From assembly GCA_030429565.1 (NCBI GenBank), contig JAUIFE010000010.1, positions 186,001 through 250,000 on the forward strand: DNA of 64,000 bases. Reading direction: 5' to 3'. The notes beneath the pieces were generated by a model. That model did not search any database and was not told the DNA's origin. It saw only the letters and a list, made by a program, of their open reading frames with translations. A program made the position numbers and the translations under genes. Numbering within the stretch: position 1 is the first letter of the stretch; each line of letters begins with the position of its first letter. Shown here piece after piece: positions 47,301 to 57,000 of this stretch. The stretch is from Holophagae bacterium. GTDB lineage: Bacteria; Acidobacteriota; Holophagae; Acanthopleuribacterales; Acanthopleuribacteraceae.

Positions 47301-50300
47301 AACCCGAAGGCGTCACCACCCGTTTCAACTACCTTGAGAACACCTCTGCCGGCACCCTGCGCGTCACCGTTTCCGATGATCTCGCCACCACCGTTTACCA
47401 CTTCAATGCCGATCTGTTACCGGTCCTGATTGAGAACCCGATGGGTACCAAAACGCTCAACTGGAAACCCAACGACGTCGTGCTCGCCAGTGAAATCGAC
47501 GAAGCCGGTCGCACCACGATTTACACCTACGACGATTACGGCAACCTCCTGGCCACCGACGGCACCGGCGACATCACGGAATCCTGGCAGTTCGACACCA
47601 CCTGGCACAAAGCCCTCGCCCACACCGACCCACGCGGCAACACCACCACCTGGCAACTCAACCCCGCCACCGGCGCCGTCGTCGTTATGACCAACGCACT
47701 CGGCGACAAAATGACCTTCACCTACGATGATCGCGGCAACCTCGTTGAACGCGAGGACTTTAACGGCAACAAAACGTCATGGTCCCACGATGCTTTCGGC
47801 TACATCGAAAGCCAAGTCCTGCCCGACGGCAACACCATTGCCTACCAATTCGACGGCCGCGGTCGCATGATCCGCCGCCAGGACGGCACCGGCCGCATCA
47901 CCACACTCAGCTACACCGACCTCGACTACCTCGTGCAGGAACAGACCCTCGCCGAACGCAGTGGCGGCCGCACCTTGCGTTTCACCGGTTACACCCCACT
48001 CGGCCAACCCAGCCAACGCCACGACGGTACCCTGGTCGTCACCTACACCTATGACCAACTGAACCGCGTCACCCAGGTCATCGAAACGCCGGGTCAAAAC
48101 CAACCCGCCGTCACGCGCGACCTGGCCTACGATATCCACGGCAACCTGACCCGCGAAACCACCAGCGGCGGCGGCGCCGAACAACGCGTGACCATTCATA
48201 CCTACGATCCCGCCGACCGCCTGACCCAGGCCACCCGCAACGGCCGCGTCATCCAGGCGCTTGAGTACTTGCCAGGCACCGATATGGTGACCCATGCCAC
48301 CGATTGGAAAGGTGCCGTGACCGAGCTTCAATACGACAACACCCTGCGTCTCGAACAGGTCGTGTTGCCCACCGGCCACGTCAAAACCTTTCGTCACGAC
48401 AAAGCCGGCAACCGCATTTCCGAAACCGACGGCAACGGCCAGTTGATGCAATGGCAATACGACGACCTCAACCGCGTCGTGCTGCAAACCAACCCGCTCG
48501 GCCATGCCACCCGCTACGAATACGACGCCAACGGCAACCCGCTGACGCGCCGTAACCTGGTCACCGGCGCCGGTTTGAGCCAACAGTTCGACGAAGTCAA
48601 CCGCGTCACTGAGCAGCGCGTCTTCAACAGCAGCAGCGGCGACCAAATCACCCGTTTCGCTTACCAACATTTCGGCCGCATTGTCGTCGAAACCCCGCCC
48701 CTCGACGCCGCCGTCACCCATACCGGCAACGAGCTCGGCCAATTAATCAGCCGCGAACAGGCCGGCATCACCGTTGGTTACACCTACGACGCCAACGGCA
48801 ACATCGAACGCGTCGACCACCCCATGGGTTTCACCACCACACGTGTCAACGACGGTTACGGCCGCCTCGTCACTGAAAACGCGCCGCTCGGCTACACCCA
48901 AAGCGCCGAATACGATATCTACGGCAACACCGTGCGCCACACCGACCCACGCGGCATCGTCACCACCACCGTTTTTGATCTGTTTGACCGACCGACCCAA
49001 CGCACGTCAACCCACGAAACCGGCAGTGCGGAAGAGTCCTGGACCTATGCCGAAAGCCTCGGCGTTGTCACCAGCACCTACACCGATGCGCGCGGTAATA
49101 CCCAAACCCAAGTCAGCGACCCGCTCGGACGATTGACGTCGTTTTCCGACAGCACGCGCGCCGCCACCGCCACCCAAGTCTGGGACGCCGTTAACCTGCG
49201 CCAAGCCGTCGACATGCGCGGCTTCACCACCACGTATACGTATGACCCGCTCAACCGGGTGCTCACGCAAACCGACGACGGCGGCACCGTCAGCATGGCC
49301 TACGACGACGCCGCCCGCACCGTCACCGCCACCGACCGGCGCGGCATTTCGTCAATCGTCGTCCACGACGAAACCGGCAACACGCTGACCACGACCCGTG
49401 CCGGTTTGACCCTGGTCACCACCAGCTACGACCGCCAGAACCGGTCGATCCGCGCCGTCGACGGTTCCGGCATCGTCAACACCCGTGGTTTCGACAACCT
49501 GGGCCGACCGACCTTCGAAGCCGTCGGCCCGCAACGCAACGAGTACCGCAACTACGACGATCTCGGTCGGCCCCACGAAGTCTACGACGGCCGCACCAGC
49601 GTGACCTTCGACTACGACTTTTACGACCGCATCGTCACGCAAACCAACGGCGAGGGTGAAACCACGCGCCTGAGCTACGATCCCGCCGGAAACGTTCTAA
49701 CCGCCACCCGGCCCGCGCCCCACGGCGGCGAGGCCGTCACCCAGTACACGTACGACCTCGTCAACACGCTGACCCAGGTCATCGAACCCAACGGCGCTGA
49801 AACCAACTACCTGTGGACCAACCAGTGGCGTTTGTTAACCGCCACCGACGCCGAGGGCGAGGTCTGCACCTGGAACTTCGACAACGCCGGCCGTTTGGCA
49901 TCGGTCACCATGCCAGGTTTGGGCACGACTTCGTTCGGCTACGATGCGCACGACAACCGCACCGGCATGACCCAACCCATCGGCGCCGTCACCTACACCT
50001 ACGATTACCTCAACCGCCTGCTCGACGAGACTTGGCTGGGCAACGCCCACGCCACCGCCGCCATCGACAGCATCACCCGCATCCGCGACGCCAACGGTAA
50101 CCTGACCGACGTCACGCAAACCGGCAGCGAAGGCGTGTACAGCCGCACCATCGGCTACGACAACCTCGACCGCCCGACGAGTTTCGGCGATAGTCGCGGC
50201 TTCAACGTCGGCATTGAGTACAACGTCAACGGCACGCGCCGGTCGGTGACCGACGCCGACGGCCTGCGCGTCGATTACACTTATGACGCCGCCAACCGCT

Positions 50301-52756
50301 TGGAAAACGCCACCGTCGCCGGCATGGGCACCGTCCGCTACGCCTACACCAACAACAGTTTGATCGACACCGTCGAACTACCCAACGGCACCACCTGCCG
50401 CTACGGTTACGACAACGCCAACCGGCCGACCTCGTTGGATCACAGCTACGCCGACAACCGCGCCACCAACTTCACCGCGACCTACTACCCCGACGGCAGC
50501 CGCGAGTCGTTAACTGAAGATCGCGGCGCCTTAGGCCTGTGGCACACCGATTACCAATACGACCAAAACAGCCGGCTGACCGCCTACACGCGCAGCACAC
50601 CAACGAGCACCAGAACCACCACCTTCACGCTTGATTTGGTCGGCAACCGCACGGCGGAGCAGGAACAGGGCGAGGGTTACCTACGTGACCGCGTCTACAC
50701 GCTCACGGACGCGGGTCACCGCATCAGCCATTTCACCGAAACCGTAACGGAAAACGACACACTCACGCTGGACCGCGTCGTCAGTTACACCTACGACGCC
50801 AACGGCAACCGCTTGAGCAAAACCTCGGCCGACCAAGTCGGCAAACGCGCCGTCAGCCTGACCATGATCTGGGACGCGCGCAACCGCCTGCGCCGCGTCG
50901 ACCAAGACGGCATCGCCGCGTTGCACTTCGATTACGACGACCTGGACCGCCGCATCCGCAAAGCCGGCGACAGCCGCGAAGCCGACCCCATCCTCTACGT
51001 GTGGGACGAACTCGCCGTACTCACGGAACTACGCGAAGGCGCGGGCGGCAACGAACCAACAACCATCGCCAGCTACGCCTTTGGTCTGACGCGTTTGGCG
51101 CTGAAACGCGTCGGCACCGGCAACCAATGGTTCCACCACGACATGCTCGGCAGCATCGCCGACTTAAGCGACGCAAGCGGCACCGTCGTCGAAGCCAAAA
51201 CCTTCACACCCTACGGCAAACAGGAAACCATCACCACAACCGCCGAAGGTAATTTCAACCGTTACGGCTACACCGGCCACGAGTACGACGAAGAAACCGA
51301 CCTAACCTACGCCAAAGCACGATTTTACGACCAGGACTTGGGCATTTTCGCCAGCGCCGACCCAGTACTGGGCCAATTCGACCGCCCACCGAGCCTGCAC
51401 CGCTTCATCTACGGTTTCAGCAACCCGCTGAGCTTCTACGACCCCACCGGCGAAACCGCCGACGAAATCTTCGATAGCTGGCTAACCGGTATCGCCCAAG
51501 AGGAAGAAAGCATTTGGCGCGAAACCAAAGCACTGGCCGTCATCGGCTGGGCATCCGTGTACAAATTCGGCGACATGCTGACATATGGCAGCGCACACCG
51601 CATAAGCGAGGACACCGACGAGTACATGGCCGGTGAACTGTCAACCGGCGAGTATATGGCCGAAGTTATGGGACAAGTCGCGATTGCCGGTGCCGGGACG
51701 GCGGCGAACATTGCGCTTGGCGCTGGAGCCATCGGTGCAGTAACAAGGGCGGGCCTTACCGGAATCGGTGCGGGTATCGCAGCCGGCGCTATTACTGGGG
51801 CAGGTGGCACACTCATTCAAGACGTCATTAATATTTCCCAAGGTGAGCAGGAAGGTTTATCCAGCTTGGAAACCTACGCGGCCGGCACCGTTATGGGCGG
51901 CGCGATGGGCGGCATAATGGCCGGTGCAGCAAAACTCGATGCTAGAATGGCGCAAAGCAACCGCAATACCCCAAAATCTACAGCTTCAGACGAACCAAGT
52001 ACAGGCCCAGCGCCACAATCTCAAAGCGATAGAATCCGTGCCAACTTGGAAAAAAGCAGAGCCGGCCGACCTTCGGAAGGATTCAAGAGATACGCAACTA
52101 GAGAAAGAGCGCGCAACAAACTCAGAAAAACCCAAGAAACCCGTAAAAACAGCAACTTCAAACAACACACGCTAAATGAAAAAAACTCAAACACCAAAAA
52201 CTCCAACACACTCTCCAAAATGGCAGAAGGTAGTTCTGGAAGCGTATCAAGAGCTCAGATGCTTAGAGAGAAATGGGCTGGGTATACACCAAGTCAGCGG
52301 AGTGCACTACTTCAACGGAAAGCAGAAGCGAATGCTTACAGGCAATTAAGAGATTTAGAAAACTCCATACCAGGTTCACATTTTCTTGAGAAACATGGCC
52401 CTCAGACTTCTTTACAATCTCAATTGGATCGAGTTCGATATTACAGAAACCCAACTACCCAGAAGGTTACATACAGAAATAATGGAAGTGTAGTGAAACC
52501 TAGTTCCGCCACACGCTATTTTAGTTACAGAGACCAATTAAATGCAATTAGAAGAGCAATTCATATCTACAAAACAACAGGAAATCAAGCTTGGGCCGAA
52601 GCTCCTGTTAAGTTCTCATATCCAATTGGTTCAGGTTACAAGCGAATTCCGGAACAATACGGGCACCAATTTGAAGCTAAAACCTGGTTTAAGAATGGCC
52701 AAGTAAACACAAGCTTTCCCGTTTGGGATCCTCAACATTTACATAGAGCCTTTTAG
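41384..52756 (+). CDS. Secreted Rhs/YD-repeat polymorphic toxin (3790 aa) with C-terminal toxin tip of unassigned class
   Basis: The ATG at 41384, overlapping the upstream stop, was chosen over an earlier in-frame start because it places a Sec signal peptide at the N-terminus (cut near AAA-QFDP). Next comes a transglutaminase-like domain (~209-366; 'GNDADINRLLAELL', 'VWIEAYLP'), without a cysteine at the usual nucleophile place. A long beta-rich region, a DUF6531 entry motif (~1713-1796), YD repeats (~1840-3283) and the RHS core (~3290-3363, 'YGYTGHEYDEETDLTYAKARFYDQ' shortened as YGYTGHEYDEETDLTYAKAR, DPTGET) follow. After the core lie a Gly/Ala-rich hydrophobic segment (~3430-3521), a basic 25-residue repeat and an AT-richer tip (~3660-3790) with SHFLEKHG (His3666, His3671) and a late SFPVWDP. 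The YD shell should encapsulate the tip, which is released at DPTGET-type sites. The tip may be a nuclease, but I cannot name its family. Confidence 0.92.
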   Translation: MKPSMIVANRRQSLPGALAVIRFVLICIVALSVLHRPAAAQFDPDRPTRSDFAASGDALRPLLVRLERETTRAAKDGSLDHERVASLSTALLDQLAFYQDDLERLAAEAQSPALQERFDAERDRLHALQQVLQPLEHADGVRKQLGAGQADQRAALSSRLKAALARLPHAAVTQAPRPWGSEPALAALPLRKANPVRPVNQPAAEKRKGHLLELLPLAARETPVALLRYLETNLTYTPYWGGFKPPQAVLSERAGNDADINRLLAELLIDMDVPAKLVHGRVFYPSDRLFALLRVADSGAAANVLRAARIPHEAVFEDDTVTGFRLERVWIEAYLPISDYRGAGAGSGEHAWLPLDAATAAIGLPEDDAFADVALDSRVLLEAFEQAGESEAAVWLNQELAQRSGRPLAELSAATAPTAGPELLELSLPYREETVFGTFTTLPDHLRHRIRLQLSDAAGLVALSGESFVDDLYGVSLIRDAVPAGVADEELVTLYGNRWDVPANLLQLRPVYLRDGYPLFRANRAFRPGTPLLQTVELMPVSGETLHSENAVINGGYEALALHAGGALLNPNTVAWPTDITPFGNAAAELGRAFLDQSSRRTLELATALGMAVVTPSADLARVYLDHQVTFLDGSPVALDLAGIRLDADQRHAALVRRNSALPDTRPIHAHRLTGLIAAAEEGAALARLGIEAVGVPELFQQAVAQGLEPIDVAAGQALPAGLDQLPPAFRDQLTTALNAGYRVRFLPVTRLLAERPATILYLEDPDSGRSNWLLDFHDAGAATSTPPSAWPANTQSAAAYPEVDTRIFADDEVAFIRLDPNSYFQTTNADSPGVDINIQALNSLGRPIAGAELVLFLQQPTPGSLASEREVRVVTGNNGWVSARFPVPILTTWNPFLTKLIPDSTYNDLVGLYSIRIAAIEHPVEAVRPAVLQVNPGFIRGIRVFDKNGIDIQNSWVTAYINQELYIFPVPVDGFANPIANRRVTLQSGFHVQADQCDTYGPFFEAVMVEAGLEPRPYSATFYEAGQADARQTSIQWNSRIFGPGLFAKPGAKINVLAFLDVDIDADGQRDGGFPMLNHDFIQLTSPGLNPNANFRIVSMNIDPLSVIDPNFEPEADKPGDMFINYRVSCDTSALPYPELPDRDEGYWDVCGLMFDKPIWPVNGDEISDHREVCLDIEFGTAEDRFEQRDLNGLPSRLFRLPEIPDPNVPNPTIQREFDIPVDVFKTVIVQDGFLEGPPFHCGFAVECPVYYEAFPADQQELRPGFLRLWQDGTTSRLPYNVYERGPGQFGLEFEVNQPGVVEGLFNYYRLIIATGPDHFGEFETQSLDQSFAFVVYAAAFDQDINIDIDERRRQVSAVEVSPDIRPAGLPFYQRWTYDLIADGIVVDSFSGLGDPTIRFNTGNLWDPDKTYRLRFAYMVNEDGSLDAEGFTDTVAINVQPTGDLSVIDIEEHALWLDRLPPDGAKRNAGCDGFNDGLFRAWPVYTQKFTYSHLDDYRDVVLTIAEPTRLSDPNFQMILDGTPTSQQDLAEAYLPRAFNQPFVFPNRNVLDGGDLIWQLVGSNTNAGGEAKAGRPRSLPFVFPLAGAGVIGDSGGFRTATFDPDYRYTLVEDPTGLESDACLNVERRLGFQLNLPARVTFTYDGEVLAEDQPYGIGIHSFDINTQQLGRREWTMEATFQTGQGDSVVLRRNGSLTIDKQVRKSLNIGATAVKGVNLTSGSLSLGHTDLAVPGYNGGLAFTRSYNSAAGQNYNPLGIGWSHNWQTRLVESGCNGLTIVGSDGSGQVFALDERTSTYVPAMPGVYSRLETNNYSGYTLITKSGRRFIYGPPLPRSVASAANPHDFRQNLIAIEDTFGNRTTLVYDDFNHQIREVVDPSGRKLLFEYDESGLYPQLTQVTTDQINPAITLTFSYDDFGHLVQVARGERVDTYAYNEPCQDNRLAAYTNANGQTTTYTYHEGNAVPGTAWIAAINQPEGVTTRFNYLENTSAGTLRVTVSDDLATTVYHFNADLLPVLIENPMGTKTLNWKPNDVVLASEIDEAGRTTIYTYDDYGNLLATDGTGDITESWQFDTTWHKALAHTDPRGNTTTWQLNPATGAVVVMTNALGDKMTFTYDDRGNLVEREDFNGNKTSWSHDAFGYIESQVLPDGNTIAYQFDGRGRMIRRQDGTGRITTLSYTDLDYLVQEQTLAERSGGRTLRFTGYTPLGQPSQRHDGTLVVTYTYDQLNRVTQVIETPGQNQPAVTRDLAYDIHGNLTRETTSGGGAEQRVTIHTYDPADRLTQATRNGRVIQALEYLPGTDMVTHATDWKGAVTELQYDNTLRLEQVVLPTGHVKTFRHDKAGNRISETDGNGQLMQWQYDDLNRVVLQTNPLGHATRYEYDANGNPLTRRNLVTGAGLSQQFDEVNRVTEQRVFNSSSGDQITRFAYQHFGRIVVETPPLDAAVTHTGNELGQLISREQAGITVGYTYDANGNIERVDHPMGFTTTRVNDGYGRLVTENAPLGYTQSAEYDIYGNTVRHTDPRGIVTTTVFDLFDRPTQRTSTHETGSAEESWTYAESLGVVTSTYTDARGNTQTQVSDPLGRLTSFSDSTRAATATQVWDAVNLRQAVDMRGFTTTYTYDPLNRVLTQTDDGGTVSMAYDDAARTVTATDRRGISSIVVHDETGNTLTTTRAGLTLVTTSYDRQNRSIRAVDGSGIVNTRGFDNLGRPTFEAVGPQRNEYRNYDDLGRPHEVYDGRTSVTFDYDFYDRIVTQTNGEGETTRLSYDPAGNVLTATRPAPHGGEAVTQYTYDLVNTLTQVIEPNGAETNYLWTNQWRLLTATDAEGEVCTWNFDNAGRLASVTMPGLGTTSFGYDAHDNRTGMTQPIGAVTYTYDYLNRLLDETWLGNAHATAAIDSITRIRDANGNLTDVTQTGSEGVYSRTIGYDNLDRPTSFGDSRGFNVGIEYNVNGTRRSVTDADGLRVDYTYDAANRLENATVAGMGTVRYAYTNNSLIDTVELPNGTTCRYGYDNANRPTSLDHSYADNRATNFTATYYPDGSRESLTEDRGALGLWHTDYQYDQNSRLTAYTRSTPTSTRTTTFTLDLVGNRTAEQEQGEGYLRDRVYTLTDAGHRISHFTETVTENDTLTLDRVVSYTYDANGNRLSKTSADQVGKRAVSLTMIWDARNRLRRVDQDGIAALHFDYDDLDRRIRKAGDSREADPILYVWDELAVLTELREGAGGNEPTTIASYAFGLTRLALKRVGTGNQWFHHDMLGSIADLSDASGTVVEAKTFTPYGKQETITTTAEGNFNRYGYTGHEYDEETDLTYAKARFYDQDLGIFASADPVLGQFDRPPSLHRFIYGFSNPLSFYDPTGETADEIFDSWLTGIAQEEESIWRETKALAVIGWASVYKFGDMLTYGSAHRISEDTDEYMAGELSTGEYMAEVMGQVAIAGAGTAANIALGAGAIGAVTRAGLTGIGAGIAAGAITGAGGTLIQDVINISQGEQEGLSSLETYAAGTVMGGAMGGIMAGAAKLDARMAQSNRNTPKSTASDEPSTGPAPQSQSDRIRANLEKSRAGRPSEGFKRYATRERARNKLRKTQETRKNSNFKQHTLNEKNSNTKNSNTLSKMAEGSSGSVSRAQMLREKWAGYTPSQRSALLQRKAEANAYRQLRDLENSIPGSHFLEKHGPQTSLQSQLDRVRYYRNPTTQKVTYRNNGSVVKPSSATRYFSYRDQLNAIRRAIHIYKTTGNQAWAEAPVKFSYPIGSGYKRIPEQYGHQFEAKTWFKNGQVNTSFPVWDPQHLHRAF

Positions 52757-52970
52757 AAGGCCTAATAATATCACATCCCTAACCAACAGCCCATCCCATC
52801 TTTTAACTACCCGAAACATTAAGCACATTCATAAATGTCAAAAGCATCATTCACCCAAAAAAAACACACCATCAAATACCACCTCATTAATAATCACCAG
52901 GTCATACAAACCAACGCCACCTACAAAAGACCCCACTTCTTACCATTGAAAAAATCAACCGGAGACTGTT

Positions 52971-53339
52971 ATGAAAAAAAAACATCGCAGAGTCTACAAC
53001 CTATTAGTATCTATTTTAAAATACATAGACGATGACTACCTAGACTACGACAAACTTTGGGACAAAACCAACTTCGAGACAAACGAGCTTAACATAAACG
53101 AACCTAACGAAATGAGACACCTTATTGAGAAAACTATAGCAGTCGCGTTTGAGACGAAATCCAAAACAGAGCAGAAATTCACTCTAGACATGCTTACTCT
53201 TTTCCTCAACGATCCCTTTGATTTCACCGAGGCCTTCGATATAATCAGCACACCTTATGAAATAAAAAGCGAAAACCAGATTATTTTTATTAAGGAGACA
53301 CTTCTTCAACTAGAAACACACTACAACAAGCAACCATAG
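52971..53339 (+). CDS. Candidate immunity protein for the main Rhs toxin
   Basis: The 122-residue cytoplasmic protein is helical and highly charged. It has no signal peptide and no motif I recognise. GGAG at 52961-52964 lies 6 nt before the ATG. It follows the toxin tip after 214 nt that hold no other convincing gene, and shares its AT-rich composition, as toxin and immunity genes of one transferred module usually do. Function rests on position only. Confidence 0.6.
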   Translation: MKKKHRRVYNLLVSILKYIDDDYLDYDKLWDKTNFETNELNINEPNEMRHLIEKTIAVAFETKSKTEQKFTLDMLTLFLNDPFDFTEAFDIISTPYEIKSENQIIFIKETLLQLETHYNKQP

Positions 53340-53349
53340 TCCGCCTATC

Positions 53350-54050
53350 GACAGCTACACCTATAACGAACCCTGTCAGGACAACCGCCTCGCCGCCTAC
53401 ACCAACGCCAACGGCCAAACCACCCAGTAGTGTACCACCAGGGTAACGCCGTGCCAGGGGTCGCCTGGATCGCCAAAATCAACAAACCCGAAGGCGTTAG
53501 CACCCGTTTCGACTATCTCGAAAATACCGGCGACGGCACCCTGCGCATCACCGCCGCTGAGGATTTGGCCACCACCGTGTACCACTTAAATGCCGATCTG
53601 TTACCGGTCCTGATTAAAAACCCATTGGGCACCAAAACATTGAATTGGAAACCCAACGACGTCGTGCTCGCCAGTGAAATCGACGAAGCCGGCCGTACCA
53701 CCGTCTACACCTACGACGATTTCGGCAACCTCCTCGAAACCAACGGCACCGGCGCCATCATCGAGTCCTGACTGTTCGACCCCACTTGGCACAAAGCCAT
53801 CGCCCACACCGACCCGCGCGGCAACACCACCACCTGGCAACTCAACCCAGCTACCGGCGCCCTCGAGACCATGACCAACGCACTCGGCGACCCAATGACC
53901 TTCACCTACGACGATCGCGGCAACCTCGTTGAACGCGAGGACTTTAACGGCAACCAAACCCGCTGAACCCACGATGCTTTCGGCTTCATCGAAACCCAAG
54001 TCCTGCCCGACGGCAACACCGTCGCCTACCAGTTCGACGGTCGCGGCCGC
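53350..54050 (+). pseudogene. Decayed 5' part of the second Rhs YD-repeat copy
   Basis: The stretch is collinear with 47165-47866 of the main rhs gene. It is broken by an in-frame TAG (53428-53430) with a net 1-nt deletion, and by TGA at 53769-53771 and 53964-53966, both at places where the parent has TGG (47585 and 47780). It joins abruptly to the immunity gene in front, with no start codon or leader. It is the dead upstream edge of a displaced Rhs cassette. Confidence 0.85.
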
Positions 54051-57000
54051 ATGACCCGCCGTCAGGACGGCACCAGCCGCATCACCACGCTCAGCTACAC
54101 CGACCTCGACTACCTCGTGCAGGAACAGACCCTCGCCCAACGCAGCGGCGGCCGCACCTTGCGTTTCACCGGTTACACCCCACTCGGCCAACCCGCCCAA
54201 CGCCACGACGGCACCTTGGTCGTCAGCTACACCTATGACCAACTGAACCGCGTTACCCGGGTCATCGAAGAGCCAGGTCAAAACCAACCCGCCGTCACGC
54301 GCGACCTGGACTACGACATTCACGGCAACCTGACCCGCGAAACCACCAGCGGCGGCGGTGCCCAACAGCGCGTGACCCTTCATACCTACGACCCCGCCGA
54401 CCGCCTGACCCAGGCCACCCTCAACGGCCACGTCATCCAGGCGCTTGAGTACTTGCCAGGCACCGATATGGTCACCCATGCCACCGATTGGAAAGGTGCC
54501 GTGACCGAGCTTCAATACGACAACACCCTGCGTCTCGAACAGGTCGTGTTGCCCACCGGCCACGTCAAAACCTTTCGTCACGACAAAGCCGGCAACCGCA
54601 TTTCCGAAACCGACGGCAACGGCCAGTTGATGCAATGGCAATACGACGACCTCAACCGCGTCGTGCTGCAAACCAACCCGCTCGGCCATGCCACCCGCTA
54701 CGAATACGACGCCAACGGCAACCCGCTGACGCGCCGTAACCTCGTCACCGGCGCCGGCTTGAGCCAACAGTTCGACGAAGTCAACCGCGTTATCGAGCAG
54801 CGCGTCTTCAACAGCAGCAGCGGCGACCAAATCACCCGTTTCGCTTACCAACATTTCGGCCGCATTGTCGTTGAGACCCCGCCCCTCGACGCCGCCGTCA
54901 CCCATACCGGCAACGAGCTCGGTCAATTAATCAGCCGCGAACAGGCCGGCATCACCGTCGGTTACACCTACGACGCCAACGGCAACATCGAACGCGTCGA
55001 CCACCCCATGGGTTTCACCACCACACGTGTCAACGACGGTTACGGCCGCCTCGTCACCGAAAACGCGCCGCTCGGCTACACCCAAAGCGCCGAATACGAT
55101 ATCTACGGCAACAGCGTGCGCCACACCGACCCACGCGGCATCGTCACCACCACCGTTTACGACCTTTTCGACCGACCGACCCAACGCACGTCAACCCACG
55201 AAACCGGCAGTGCGGAAGAGTCCTGGAGCTATGCCGAAAGCCTCGGCGTTGTCACCAGCACCTACACCGATGCGCGCGGTAATACCCAAACCCAAGTCAG
55301 CGACCCGCTCGGACGATTGACCTCGTTTACCGACAGCACGCGCGCCGCCACCGCCACCCAAGTCTGGGACGCCGTTAACCTGCGCCAAGCCGTCGACATG
55401 CGCGGCTTCACCACCACGTATACGTATGACCCGCTCAACCGCGTGCTCAGTCAAACCGACGACGGCGGCACCGTCACCATGGCCTACCACGACGCCGCCC
55501 GCACCGTCACTGCCACCGACCGGCGCGGCATTTCGTCAATCGTCGTCCACGACGAAACCGGCAATACGCTGACCACGACCCGTGCCGGTTTGACCCTGGC
55601 CACCACCAGCTACGACCGCCAGAACCGCCCGATTCGCGCCGTCGACGGTTCCGGCATCGTCAACACGCGTGGTTTCGACAACTTGGGCCGGCCGACCTTC
55701 GAAGCCGTCGGCCCGCAGCGCACCGAGTACCGCAACTACGACGATCTCGGTCGGCCCCACGAAGTCTACGACGGCCGCACCAGCGTGACCTTGGACTACG
55801 ACTTTTACGACCGCATCGTCACGCAAACCAACGGCGAGGGTGAAACCACGCGCCTGAGCTACGATCCCGCCGGCAACGTGCTTAGCGCCACCCGGCCCGC
55901 GCCCCACGGCGGCGAGGCCGTCACCCAGTACACGTACGACCTCGTCAACACGCTGACCCAGGTCATCGAACCCAACGGCGCTGAAACCAACTACCTGTGG
56001 ACCAACCAGTGGCGTTTGTTAACCGCCACCGACGCCGAGGGCGAGGTCTGCACCTGGAACTTCGACAACGCCGGCCGTTTGGCATCGGTCACCATGCCAG
56101 GTTTGGGCACGACTTCGTTCGGCTACGATGCGCACGACAACCGCACCGGCATGACCCAACCCATCGGCGCCGTCACCTACACCTACGATTACCTCAACCG
56201 CCTGCTCGACGAGACTTGGCTGGGCAACGCCCACGCCACCGCCGCCATCGACAGCATCACCCGCATCCGCGACGCCAACGGTAACCTGACCGACGTCACG
56301 CAAACCGGCAGCGAAGGCGTGTACAGCCGCACCATCGGCTACGACAACCTCGACCGCCCGACGAGTTTCGGCGATAGTCGCGGCTTCAACGTCGGCATTG
56401 AGTACAACGTCAACGGCACGCGCCGGTCGGTGACCGACGCCGACGGCCTGCGCGTCGATTACACTTATGACGCCGCCAACCGCTTGGAAAACGCCACCGT
56501 CGCCGGCATGGGCACCGTCCGCTACGCCTACACCAACAACAGTTTGATCGACACCGTCGAACTACCCAACGGCACCACCTGCCGCTACGGTTACGACAAC
56601 GCCAACCGGCCGACCTCGTTGGATCACAGCTACGCCGACAACCGCGCCACCAACTTCACCGCGACCTACTACCCCGACGGCAGCCGCGAGTCGTTAACTG
56701 AAGATCGCGGCGCCTTAGGCCTGTGGCACACCGATTACCAATACGACCAAAACAGCCGGCTGACCGCCTACACGCGCAGCACACCAACGAGCACCAGAAC
56801 CACCACCTTCACGCTTGATTTGGTCGGCAACCGCACGGCGGAGCAGGAACAGGGCGAGGGTTACCTACGTGACCGCGTCTACACGCTCACGGACGCGGGT
56901 CACCGCATCAGCCATTTCACCGAAACCGTAACGGAAAACGACACACTCACGCTGGACCGCGTCGTCAGTTACACCTACGACGCCAACGGCAACCGCTTGA

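Noticed and set aside
52835..53035. 66-codon frame between the Rhs toxin and its immunity gene
   Set aside because: It overlaps the start of the better supported immunity gene in another frame and lacks a ribosome site.
53769..53966. Possible recoding of TGA as Trp, because both TGA codons in the second Rhs copy replace TGG of the parent
   Set aside because: The same stretch also has a TAG with a frame shift and no start or leader, and intact genes in the window use TGA as stop (for example 12008-12010 and 41385-41387). Ordinary decay explains it.
53601..54926. Long open frame (441 codons) on the minus strand opposite the second YD copy
   Set aside because: It is antisense to YD repeats and the same shadow appears opposite the parent copy. 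It is Val/Gly-rich without any motif or ribosome site, and arises from strong GC-rich codon bias.
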